Of a stretch of DNA of 64,000 nucleotides, positions 1 through 10,600 are shown piece by piece; position 1 is the first letter of the stretch, and the number at the start of each line of letters is the position of its first letter. Below the pieces are notes generated by a model. The model was not told where the DNA came from. It saw nothing but the letters and a program-made list of their open reading frames with translations, and did no database searches. Source of the stretch: Symbiodinium natans (lineage: Eukaryota; Sar; Dinophyceae; Suessiales; Symbiodiniaceae). The stretch spans positions 1,381,121 through 1,445,120 of the forward strand of contig CAJNDS010002213.1 of assembly GCA_905221605.1 (NCBI GenBank), given 5' to 3'. The position numbers and the translations under genes were made by a program.

Positions 1-857
1 AACTCAGACCGACTTCACGATCGCTGTTTGGGATCTTTGGTGCTACTTGTATACTAAACGTTAAGAAGTAGGATGTACTAAGGTGCTGGGGCATGGGCTC
101 TTACTCTTTACTCAAGCCCCAAATATGGCTAGAAGCCCTGCTAGCCTACAGCGTGCACGCAGGGCTTCGCGCATGACCGCCATCATCCTCTCCATGGCCG
201 TTGGGTTGTGGGGCGGCTTCTTCAACTGGCGCTGGCCAGGGCCCCCAGCAGAGTTTCTCTGCCCCTTCAAACCCAAAAAAGGGCACCCTTTTTATTCCTA
301 GGTTCCTCCCGGGTCCAGTTTTTTAAGCCCGAACTTCCCCCTAAAAAAGCCCTCCCCAGAGGTTCGATCGTATGCTTCGAAGTACCTCATTACATCAAAA
401 CAAGGTTTTGTATCCAGCTAGAAATGGAGTTAGCCTTCGAACCTCAAGTAGAGCGCTAGAATAGACCAAGAGATTTCCCCCACACTCCAATCTGTTTCTC
501 AAGAAAAGCGGCGTGCAATGCACACGCAAATGAACGAAACGCGTGCCCGGCACTGTTAGGCCGGGTCTAGAGCTTACGCCTCGGGGCACGGGCATAGCAA
601 TTTAGCAAGTCAGGGTCTCGTATGCCCTCCCCCAACCCTCACAACCCCTGCAACCCCTAAAAGCGCCTGAGCCTCTGCATAAACCCTAAACCCTGAACCT
701 CTCTGCATGAACCCTAAACCTTTCTATAACCTCGGGCTCATCTAGCTGCTCCTGGTGAGTGCATGTAGGGTACCTTATAAAGATTGGTGAGTGTATGGTT
801 TTATGGGGTGTTCCGTTCAGGGATACTAGCAGTTAAACAAGACCCTACTACACAAGT
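1..857. other. Gene-free stretch with scattered telomere-like monomers
   Basis: I see no supportable gene. Short open frames occur on both strands but none has recognisable domains or a plausible exon context. Single CCCTAAA or CCCTGAAC-like units begin to appear after about 640. Confidence 0.6.
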
Positions 858-937
858 ACCCTAAAACCCTAAAACCCTAAAACCCTAAAACCCTTAAACC
901 CTTAAACCCTTAAACCCTTAAACCCTAAACCCTAACC
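858..937 (-). repeat. Telomere-like array, CCCTAAAA/CCCTTAAA variants
   Basis: About ten tandem units read CCCTAAAA, then CCCTTAAA, then CCCTAAA. This is the C-rich strand of a plant/dinoflagellate-type telomere with blocks of 8-mer variants, so it is interstitial and not a fresh telomerase product. The C-rich strand lies on +, opposite in orientation to the next block at 1073. Confidence 0.9.
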
Positions 938-1072
938 CAATGAAGCCCTATATACATGTGAACCACGAAACAACCCGCAAACCGGTGGCGTTTCAAGGCT
1001 CGCCTGGGTCTCCTGGTTCACCCTAATCGGGATGCTGAGCTCGAGGCCAGGGAGCGCGGCTGCTTTGTGTAG

Positions 1073-1169
1073 TTTAGGGTTTAGGGTTTAGGGTTTAGGG
1101 TTTAGGGTTTAGGGTTTAGGGTTTAGGGTTTAGGGTTTAGGGTTTAGGGTTTAGGGTTTAGGGTTTAGG
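1073..1169 (+). repeat. Perfect interstitial TTTAGGG array
   Basis: Roughly 14 uninterrupted TTTAGGG units on +. The heptamer is the telomere repeat of plants and of several dinoflagellates. It sits only 135 bp from an opposite-orientation block, so it cannot mark a chromosome end here. Confidence 0.95.
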
Positions 1170-2324
1170 CTAAGCAGGGCCCAGGGTGTGTAGTTGAGGG
1201 TTCAAAGATGAATCCTTTGTTGGGCGACAAAGGGGTTTAGTTCGGGGGTGAGCATATACACATGTGTATATATAATATAGGTAGATAGATAGATAGATAG
1301 ATGTAAAAATGCGGGAAACTGACTCTGCTTGCACTTAATCAGGTGGAAACCAGACATGGACATGGTCTTGGGTGGATTTTCCCCGCTCGATGGGAGTGCC
1401 TAAGGCGACTTTTGGATAAGAACAAGATGGCCTCTGCCGATCTTCATACAGATTCAAAAATAGCCCAAACCTGGGTTTTGGAGTACTACACTTTAATGCT
1501 TCTTTTGGTTCTGGGTTCCTATAATAGCTACTTATACCTAAAAAGTATATACTTTTTTTCCAGGGTCTACTCCAAAGCTAAGAAACATTGATTCCATTGA
1601 GGCATGGCTGAAAGAGACCCCCCAAATGTTAGACGTAATAATGTAACAGATGCTGCTGTTCCAAGGGGAACGAGATCAGGGGGCCGCAATCAGACATGGC
1701 GACCAGTAGAACGTGAAACAAAGAATCACCTATTTATGTATATATATATATATATGCATATGTTTATATGTATATACAGAGAGAGAGAGAGACATGCAGA
1801 TTCCCCCTTATCGAGAGTCATGTGTAGAAAGACCAGAGGGTTGAAGGGCCAACCTAGTTGTCATTTGCACGCTAAACTACAATATATCCACGGTACAATA
1901 GCACCTTGTCATAGCGGGGTAACTTTTTACATGTTTAAGGGTACTTAAACTCAATGAGGAAGAGAAATCTAAATTGTTAATACTATCCCAAGCATGAACT
2001 AGACAGAGGCCCCTAAACCCAAACCCTAAACCCTAAACCCTAAACCCTAGACCCAGATTTTGAACTGCGTTCCGTGCGCCAGGAACACCGCCGGGCTCCA
2101 TGACCTGCAGAAGCGCGGGAAGCTGGCAGGGCGTCCCAGAAAGGAAGCTGGGTCCGGGTTTAGGGTTTAAACCTTGGGGCTGAGGAATTAGGGTTTAGGG
2201 TTTTGGGTTTAGAGGCCTTAGGCCCTGGACCTTAAGCTCGGCACCCGACAATTTCACGCCCGAGTCCCTAAGACCTCAGGCAGGGTTGGCAGTGTGTAGG
2301 GTTCGAGACTCAAAGCAATCTACT
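1170..2324. other. Gene-free stretch with simple repeats
   Basis: It holds a GATA run near 1280-1302, a TA run near 1738-1757 followed by a GA run near 1778-1791, and a short CCCTAAA block near 2016-2049. I see no supportable coding region. Confidence 0.55.
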
Positions 2325-2420
2325 GGGTTTAGGGTTTAGGGTTTAGGGTTTAGGGTTTAGGGTTTAGGGTTTAGGGTTTAGGGTTTAGGGTTTAGGGTTT
2401 AGGGTTTAGGGTTTAGGGTT
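2325..2420 (+). repeat. Perfect interstitial TTTAGGG array
   Basis: About 13 perfect TTTAGGG units on +, close in length to the array at 1073-1169. The flanks on both sides are unique sequence. Confidence 0.95.
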
Positions 2421-3426
2421 CTCATCTAGCTCTACAAGGTTTAGGTGGCTTGGGGTCTAACGTTTCGGTGGCGACGTTTTGCATTGAGATCTGCAAGGCC
2501 TTAGCCAGGCACGGACACCACGGTATTGTAGGCGCGGTTCTTAGGCCTCACAGCAAGTTGGAGTGTCACCACAAGATGGCGCTGCAACATCTTGACTATT
2601 CTTGACTATTCTGTTGATAAAGGCTTCGGTCGTATGAGTCGGAGGAGGTGTGGCCACGGACCCTCAAAAGCTCCCAAGGAGCGGCAGGCTACATCGTGCG
2701 CAACCAGACTTTGGGGGCCCAGGTCCTATACACCTTAGGGCGTAAGCCCGATATAAACCACATAGTTAAGCCCCGCAGAAAGTCCAAGATATACATACCG
2801 TGGACCCTAGAAGAAAACTCTACAGACCCAAAGCCGCAGATCCTGGTGCCAGGCAAGTGCACCGAAGTATCGGATCTCGGCGTGTGGGCCTCAGAAAGTG
2901 CTCTGGGCGGAGGTGTTAAGCAGTCAGGGAGCTTAGCGGGGTTGGGGACTCCGTGGAATGTTTTCATATTTTCTTATCGGGGGCTTGAGAGGAATGTTCT
3001 AGTTGGGGTGCGCTAGGGCTCGAGGGCGATCAGGTCAGGGGTATGCGGGGTATGCCGTGTGTAGAAGCTAGGCCACACTCTAAACCCTAAACTCCCTGAC
3101 TCCTTTAAATCCTTCGTTGAGGCCTTAAAGTGACAAACGTCTTCGGTACCCTCAAGGCCAAGACCCCTCAGCTCCCAGAAAGAAGCCTCCACCCTAAACA
3201 CGAAGCCGTGAACCCCCCAAAACCCGTTATAACCCTAAACCCTAAACCCTAAGACCCTCCGAGTGACTGTTTGCATAAACCCTAAACCCTGTAAGTGGCT
3301 TCAGTGTTTTCATGCCTCAGGCGCGCAGCGGCTGAGATGTTCTACCTGGTAATCGGGAATATCCTGTGGCAGGCAAGGCTTGGGGGTTTACGATATTCGG
3401 GGAGGTAGGGTTTAGGGTTTAGAGGG

Positions 3427-3510
3427 TCTATAGGGTTGAAAGGGTTTATAGGGTTTAGAGGTTGAAAGGGTTTATAGGGTTGAAAGGGTTTATAGGGTTG
3501 AAAGGGTTCA
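3427..3510 (+). repeat. Tandem 18-bp repeat TATAGGGTTGAAAGGGTT
   Basis: Four to five imperfect copies of an 18-bp unit that looks like two modified TTTAGGG monomers (TATAGGG plus TTGAAAGGG). It is probably a higher-order derivative of the telomere-like sequence. Confidence 0.75.
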
Positions 3511-3526
3511 AAGTACCTTCTCGTTC

Positions 3527-3590
3527 GGGGGTCCTTATGATCGGGGGATGCTACTATTTTGGGGTCTATATGAGGGGTCCCTTCTTATCG
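3527..3590 (+). repeat. Dispersed repeat family D, copy 1
   Basis: A 64-bp segment beginning GGGGGTCCTTATGATC and ending GGGGTCCCTTCTTATCG. It matches 14390-14453 over its whole length with scattered substitutions. No coding capacity and no clear terminal inverted repeat. Confidence 0.6.
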
Positions 3591-5068
3591 TAAACCCCTA
3601 TTTTTTCGGAGCTGAGGGCGCTTAGTTTCTGGGCGGAGAAAGCGGTGCCACGGCCACGCCCACAAGCCCCGAGTCAAGTGACAAACCCCCAACGCTAAAC
3701 CGCTAAAGCCCCAAACCCTGAACCCTATATAAACCTCAAACTGCAAGCCGTTACCCCGAGCCCTGAACCCTGAATTCGAAGACAGAGTGACTCCGCATCG
3801 GAGGTAGTACTGGCTGTCCTCAAGAACGTGATCAACATGTTCATGCCCAAGGCCGTTTAGGTATGGGGTGTAGGGTTTGGGGGTTTTGTATAGGGTATAG
3901 GGTTTAGGGTTCAGGGTTCAGGGTTTAGGGTTTAGGGTTAGGGGGGTTGGGGTTCAGGGGGGTTTGGGGTTCAGGGAGGTTTGGGGCTTGGGGCTTGTGA
4001 GGGTTTTGGGGTTGAGGGTTTGGGGCGTGGGTGTGGGTTGCCAAATCCCGCCCCCTTGGCTATACGTGCACCCTAAATCCTCAACCTTGTTCTACAATCC
4101 CCAAGCTACATTACACAACAGAGGGCCTTTACAAGAATGTACGGGAATATACAGTACCGGATCGCCTACGAAGAAAACTTAGGGACTGGGTATGTAACCT
4201 TTACCCTCTTGTTGGGCTATATGGAATCCTACTATATGTAGCAGGTTAACCTTTTCTGGGCTAGGGTATTCAGCCCCGAAGAGGAGCTCCATTTCTACGC
4301 CCCCTGGCTGCCGTTCTTCAAGCTGGGTGAGGACGTCGACGTGGGCCCGGCGCCCAAACCGGGAGTATGCGGCCCTAAACCTTAAACCCCAAACCTTAAA
4401 CCCTAAACCCCAACCCCTAAACCCGAAGCGGCTTCGGCGGAGGTTTAAGTTCTTCGGGATGTCAAAGCTGGGGTCAAAGGACTCCGAATATTTTTATCTT
4501 GGGAAGACTCCCCAACCTCATCCTAGGTCTGGAAACCTCAAACCCCCCAAGCCCTAACCCCAAAGGTCGGCGGTTCACAGGTCTCCGGGCTTTCGGACGC
4601 TGTGATAGGAACTTTCAGCATTCTGCCCAAAGGCCCCCGGAGGAAAACAAGATCCTCAACCCTAAACCGCCCTAAGCCTTACAAGGTTCATGACTTGCTA
4701 AGAGTTCCAAGGTGTGGCTGCATACCACGCCACCAAGGACCCCGATCTGTTCGTTGGATCTTCCTGGTCTTTCGTTTCTGGGGGGCATGCCGGGCTTATG
4801 TCAGGGACCCTGAAAGGCACAATCTAAGAGTCGTAATAGCAGTTATAGAAAAATTGTTTTACGATTGCATACTGGTAATTAAGGGGATATTTGGTTACCA
4901 AGGGTCCTTATTTGGGGGGGGGGGGGAGGGGTTAGTGTAACCAAAACAAGTTAGTACTAAACCCTATACACTCATCATAAAGAAGGCTCAAAGCCCCATA
5001 CTCTCCCCTCCCAAAAAAAAGATAAAAACAAACAAGCAGATAATATTGGAAATATTAATCATCGCTTG

Positions 5069-5156
5069 AGATGTTCCCCTTATACTAACAGTCCGGTAGT
5101 ATAATTGGGGATACTAGAATCCTTAGTGAGGACTGTTAGGATAAGGGGAATATCCC
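5069..5156 (+). mobile_element. Miniature inverted-repeat element, family A, copy 1
   Basis: About 88 bp bounded by an imperfect inverted repeat: GATGTTCCCCTTATACTAAC on the left and the complement of GTTAGGATAAGGGGAATATC on the right. A second copy lies inverted at 15066-15165, and shared internal sequence (GGGGATACT) shows they are one family. Non-coding and too short for its own transposase; the parent family is unknown. Confidence 0.7.
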
Positions 5157-5460
5157 AACAAGCACACTCGAAAACCCCAAAGGCCCACTTGGCCCTCATC
5201 CCCAAGCCGTAAACCCTAAACCCACCTAACCGAAACGTGAGACCCTAAAGCCACCTAAACCTTGTAGAGCTAGATGAGAACCCTAAACCCTAAACCCTGG
5301 CCCTAAACCCTAAACCCCAAACCCCAAACCCCAAACCCCAAACCCTAAACCCTAAACCCTAAACCCTGCCCCCATAGAGTTTTCAGCGTTTTCCTTGGAG
5401 AGAGGACGGGGCCCAGTCCCAAGTCGGCCCGCACCACTTCGTCTGCAGCGTGAGGCGAGG
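5157..5460. other. Gene-free stretch including a mixed CCCTAAA/CCCCAAA array
   Basis: Positions 5279-5368 hold CCCTAAA units with an internal run of CCCCAAA variants, which is the C-rich orientation. I see no gene. Confidence 0.7.
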
Positions 5461-7172
5461 AAGGGTTTTGGGGGTTGAGGGGTTCTAGGGGTTTTAGGGG
5501 GCTTTTAGGGGTTTCAGGGTTTTAGGGGTTTTAGGGTCGCTTGGTGGGGTTTAGGGTTTTGGGGTTTTGGGGGGTTTTAGGGTTTTAGGGGTGTTAGGTT
5601 TTTAGGGGGTTTTTAGGGGTTTTCGGGGTTTTAGGGGTGTTTAGGGGTGTTTAGGGGTGTTTAGGGGTGTTTAGGGGTTTTAGGGGTTTTAGGGGTTTTA
5701 GGGGTTTTAGGGGTTTTAGGGGTTTAGGGTTCTAGGGGTTTTAGGGGTTTTAGGGTCGCTTGGTGGGTTTAGGGTTTAGGGTTTTAGGGGTTTAGGGGTT
5801 TTAGGGGTTTTAGGGGTTTTTATGGGTTTCAGGGTTTTAGGGGTTTTAGGGTCGCTTGGTGGGTTTAGGGTTTAGGGTTTTAGGGGTTTTTGGGGTTTTT
5901 GGGGTTTTGGGGGTTTTAGGGTTTTTAGGGTGTTTAGGGGTTTTTGGGGTTTTAGGGGTTTTAGGGTTTTTAGGGTTTTAGGGGTTTAGGGTTTTATTGT
6001 TTAGGGGTTTAGGGGCTTTGGGGTTTTTAGCGGTTTTAGGGGGTTTGGGGTTTTTAGGGCTTTTAGGGCTTTTAGGGGTTTTGGGGTTTTAGGGGTTTTG
6101 GGGTTTTAGGGGTTTTGGGGGTTTTGGGGTTTTAGGGGTTTTAGGGGTTGTGGGGTTCGAGGGGTGTTTAGGGGTTTTAGGGGTTTTAGGGTTTTAGGGG
6201 CGTTTAGGGGTTTTTAGGGTTTAGGGTTTTGGGGTTCTAGGGGTTTTAGGGGTTTTAGGGGTTTTAGGGGTTTAGGGTTTTTAGGGGGTTTTAGGGGTTC
6301 TTATGGGTTTCAGGGTTTTAGGGATTTTAGGGTCGCTTGGTGGGTTCAGGGTTTAGGGTTTTTAGGGTTTTAGGGGTTTTTTGGGGTTTTAGGGGTTTTA
6401 GGGGTTTTATGGTTTTTAGGGTTTTTGGGGTTTTTGGGGTTTAGGGTTTTTTAGGGGTTTTTGGGGTTTTTGGGGTTTTGCGGTTTTTGGGGTTTTAGGG
6501 CTTTTAGGGGTTTTGGGGTTTTGGGGGTTTAGGGGTTTTAGGGGTTTTGGGGTTTTTAGGGTTTTAGGGGTTTTGGGGTTCGAGGGGCTTTAGGGGTTTT
6601 AGGGGTTTAAGGGGTTTTTAGGGGTTTTAGGGTTTTAGGGGTTTTGGGGTTTTAGGGGTTTTAGGCGTTTTAGGGGTTTTAGGGGTTTTCGGGTTTTAGG
6701 GGCTTTATGGGTTTTAGGGGTTTAGGGTTTTGGGGTTTAGGGGTTTTAGGGGTTTTAGGGCTTTAGGGTTTTGGGGTTTTAGGGGTTTTAGGGCTTTAGG
6801 GTTTTGGGGTTTTAGGGGTTTAGGGTTTTGGGGTTTAAGGGTTTTAGGGGTTTAGGGGTTTAGGGTTTTAGAGGTTTTAGGAATTAGGGTTTCGGCTTAT
6901 GGGGTTAAGGGGTTGTAGGGCTTTAGGGCTTCGGGTTAGTGTTTAGGGTTGTAGGGGTTTAGGATTTAGTTTTGCGGAGGGTTTAGGGTTTTAGGGGTTT
7001 AGGGCGTTCAGGTGTTTAGGGCTGTCGGGTTTTAGGGTTTAGAGCTGTAAGGTGTTTAGGGTTTTAGGTTTAAGGGTGGAGGGTTTAAGTTCAGGATAGG
7101 GAATCGCTTCAGTTTGGAGGTTTAGAGTTTTAGGTATTTCGGTTTAGGCTCGGTCTAGACCCTAAACCCTAG
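5461..7172 (+). repeat. 1.7-kb degenerate TTTTAGGGG array, G-rich on +
   Basis: Almost every 8-9 bases contain a GGGG or GGG run separated by TTTTA, TTTA or TTTT. The units vary (TTTTAGGGG, TTTTGGGG, TGTTTAGGGG), and a longer module ending GGGTCGCTTGGTGGG recurs near 5527, 5754, 5845 and 6331, which indicates higher-order duplication. The strand asymmetry is complete throughout. G-quadruplex potential is extreme. No gene. Confidence 0.9.
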
Positions 7173-7383
7173 GGTTTAGGGGTTTAGGGGTTTAGGGGTT
7201 TAGGGGTTTAGGGGTTTAGGGGTTTAGGGGTTTAGGGGTTTAGGGGTTTAGGGGTTTAGGGGTTTAGGGGTCTAGGGGTTTAGGGGTTTAGGGGTTTAGG
7301 GGTTTAGGGGTTTAGGGGTTTAGGGGTTTAGGGGTTTAGGGGTTTAGGGGTTTAGGGGTTTAGGGGTTTAGGGGTTTAGGGGT
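7173..7383 (+). repeat. Perfect TTTAGGGG octamer array
   Basis: About 26 nearly identical octamers with one TCTAGGGG variant. The homogeneity contrasts with the degenerate array before it and the heptamer units after it (7425-7461), so it looks recently amplified or recently homogenised. Confidence 0.93.
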
Positions 7384-8129
7384 GGGTTTAGGGGTTGGTT
7401 TAGGGGTTTAGGATTTAGGATTTAGGGTTTAGGGTTTAGGGTTTAGGGTTTAGGGTTTAGGCTTTCAGCCCTGGAAGGCACATGGACACGGCACACCCCG
7501 ATGGTCAGCGAGACCTGCAACTACACCGAAACACTGCCCGGGGCTGAGTGCCACGGGGCCCAATCAAGAGCGCAAAGGCGGTGGCGCCATAGTAGGGGTT
7601 AGGGTTTAGGCTTAGGGCTTAGGGCTTAGGGCTTAGCTTCAAACCTCCGTGACCATGGAAGCCAAAAAGCCCTACATCCTCAAACCCCAAAAGATCCCAA
7701 CAGGGTAGTTCTCTGAATTAGGGTCCCTCTTGGGGGTGCCGTACTATATATATATATACATGGGACGTAAACAGGGACCTTAATTTAATGAACTACCCAA
7801 AAAGCAGGCTGTAGATTGGAGTGGCTCAGACCTTCTGCAGACTCCACGTCCCTAAGGGTGTCTGGCTTAGAGGTAAGCATCCTAGACCCCCGATACCCCG
7901 AAAGACCTGAAGCCTCAACCCTCCCCCCAAGCGCCCTGAACCCTAAACCCCAAACCCTTTTGCTTTATTGGGCGTGTAGAAACGTAGGGTTTATTTAGAG
8001 GCTTAGGGTGTAGGGGAAACCCACAGCCCACCCGGAACCAGCAAGGGGTGGGGGGGTGGGGGTGGGGGGTTTAGGGTCTAGGGGCTTGGGATTAGGATCC
8101 CTTCTTCCTGGCTAAAATGGGGGGAGGCT
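7384..8129. other. Gene-free stretch
   Basis: Mixed 7- and 8-mer telomere-like units run up to 7461, followed by unique sequence with isolated monomers, a TA run near 7745 and a G-rich block near 8046-8070. No supportable gene. Confidence 0.5.
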
Positions 8130-10600
8130 AGACAGGGCGGACACCATTTTATTGAAACACACTTTTGGCAAAAATCGGGGTTACATCACCCATTTCAGCC
8201 TAGACGGGCAGCTTCATGCAAAGCACTCGTTTTTTGATGTTTGGAGGTTACATTTTTTATTTCATTGCCGAGTATGTGTGTGAGATGAGGAAAATGCATC
8301 TTTCTCAGAAAAGCGTTGGTGACTCGACGAGTGCAGGAATTCTTTCAAGCAGTGCGAACGCTCAGCAAGCAACGCTTCCCACGTAGGGCTCATTAGCATT
8401 GTGTTTCAAGGCAGCGTGGCAGGGCGGAGTGGGCAGTCCTGCGACTCGTCCTTCCTGCACCCGGTCACGGTTCGGAACATGCAACAGCTCGCGGGCAGCG
8501 CGGTGCTGCTGCGCCTGGGCAGCGCCGCGGACATGCACATGCGCAGGTCCCGCTTGTCGGAACTCAAAATCGGACAGTGTTTCAGCCTCTTACGCCGCCA
8601 GTTCTCAAACTCCGCAATGACTGCGCGAGGATACAGAGGCGAGTGCCCGGCAGCAGCGCCGTCATCTCCAAGGCTACGAAGAACACAGGCCGACGACGAT
8701 GAGCAGTTCATGAAAATCTCCATCCAGTCCCTGACCTGCGCCATGGACTTCTTTGCTCTTTGCAGCAACCAGCCCCCGAGTCCTTCCGGAAGCAATGCGC
8801 AGAGCATTGCCGCCAGGCAAGGGTTAGGGGTGGCGTGTCTACGATGATTGTCGTGTGTAGGGGTATCTAGTCGCTGCCGCTGCTTCCTGTCTCCCAGTCC
8901 TTGCAGGAGCCTGACTTCGACAGCCTACGCATGGAATTGCAGAAGGAGGAGGACTGCGCTGAGCTATAGTTGGAAGGGGGGACGTCGGCGGACATGGAGG
9001 CCTTCGCTCTGACATCCGAGCTGCGTACGACACAGCTTCGCCGTGCCCAACAGAACCATGCTACTCCGTGCGAGTGAAAGATAGGAAAATCTCTTGCAGC
9101 TGTGTGGAGAGGCCGAGGAGGATCAGCCAAGGCCCAGCCGGAAAGACCCTAAGACATTGCGGAGGCGCTTGCGAAAGCCATGTCTGTGCTGGGGAGGCCA
9201 GCGAAAACCTTTTCCGAGATCACCAGCCAGGTCTGGACCCTGTTGCGAGAGCTGCGCTGCAGGGGCTTAGGATGAAAGTCTCCAAATCTTGCAAATTGCT
9301 GCAGTTGTCGTGTGCGACTTGAGAACAGCTGAATTGTTCGAAAGAGGCATGGCCAAGGGCGTGCCACTCGTGATGCTATACTTGCTGTTGAGCTTCCCAG
9401 CTCAGACGGTAAGTGTAAGCTTGGGAGGTGTTCTGCTATCCCATCTGTCGCCCACCCTCATGTCCTACATCCTGGCATTCATCATGTTGACATCTTTCCT
9501 GATGTTGATGGTACCCGTTCGTGGGATGTGGGTGCCTGCAACAGGATGGTCAGCGGAGAGACTTCAAAGGGCGCAGCCTTCCGGAAATTGAAATGCTAAG
9601 GGGTCAGCCGGGCTACGTTCTTCGGCTCCTCGGAGGTTCAGTTGCCCGAGATCAAGGAGCCTTCAAATTAGACGTTAACATAAACCTGGCTGAAAGGTTG
9701 AATTTGTAAAGGTAAAGCTTCCGGCCTTCAGAGAAGAAGCCTGGTCCTTGACACGCTGAAACCCGAAACCATGTTTAGGGTTTAAGGCTTAGGCTCTAGG
9801 GTTTAAGGTTTCGCCTCCACAGGGTTTAGACTGCAGGGTTTGTGTTGCTTGTTCCAGGAGAGCCTTGGCAGCTGTGAGAGGAAGGTCACCCAGAGGACGA
9901 GAAGCAGGCCAGCAAGCAAAATCTAGCCAAAAGACAAGAGCACCACAATCAAGCTTAGAACTTAGTCCGAAACCTTGAGCCCGACAACCCCAAAACCCTG
10001 AACCAGAAACCACGAGGGCGTAAATCTTTAAACCCTGAACCCAAGCACTTTGAACCCTAAACCCTGTCACCTTAACCCTACACTCGCAAACCCTGAATCC
10101 TCAAGCCCTTTAACCTTAAAACCTTAAAGCCCAAAAGCCCTAACACCCTGAACCAGTAACCGCTGCCAAGGAGCTGCAAGTGGTGCTGCAGACCATGGGC
10201 GACTGATGGCACTGCCCGAATTTGGCCAAGGAGAAGTCGACCTTGACAAATTGGCCAACGCTTTTTCCCAGACCTTCACTTTGGCCAATTGGTCCTGGAA
10301 TATAAGGGCATGGCAGGCCCTAAACACCACTGAGACCCCACTGATGGTCAGGCTGATTGCCTGGATGCGCAGTGCCCGAGAGTGTGACAGCCTGGTTGGT
10401 GAGAGCAGAGATGAGAGAAGGCTGAGGCTCAGGGATGCAAACCATGCAATGCTGCACGGCTACATCTAGGCATCTCTGCGACCTAGAGGCTACATGTTGC
10501 TCGCAGGAGTAAAAATTAAGAAAAATGGGATTACACCCGCCCATTTCAGCCGACACGGAACAACTCAGCTAGATGAAACGCCTGCATGTGGCCCGACTAT
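8130..10600. other. Non-repetitive island, possible decayed exons
   Basis: Telomere-like units are nearly absent from 8130 to 9760 and from 10150 to 10560, and composition resembles the coding parts further right. Open frames of 80-150 codons occur on both strands (for example 8401-8847 + and 8406-8807 -), but they overlap each other, show no domain I recognise and do not join convincingly. The island edges carry similar sequence (CCATTTCAGCC preceded by GGTTACATCAC or GGATTACACCCGC) near 8178-8200 and 10528-10550, in direct orientation. It could be a relic of an inserted element or a broken gene. Confidence 0.35.

Larger units (their letters stand above)
2421..5068. other. Gene-free stretch, telomere-like monomers in both orientations
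   Basis: Open frames such as the one at 2648-3016 exist but overlap an equally long frame on the other strand and show no domain, so I do not call them. Degenerate TTTAGGG (3840-4030) and CCCTAAA (3220-3250, 4370-4430) units are interspersed. A G13 run lies near 4913-4926. Confidence 0.5.

Noticed and set aside
1073..1169. True chromosome end
   Set aside because: Arrays are short, internal and occur in both orientations, with long non-telomeric sequence on both sides.
5461..7383. CRISPR-like array
   Set aside because: Units are 7-9 bp with no unique spacers; this is telomere-like satellite.
9289..9591. Membrane protein suggested by a hydrophobic 100-codon frame
   Set aside because: The start codon falls in a stretch open in other frames too; no neighbours, no family; likely composition.
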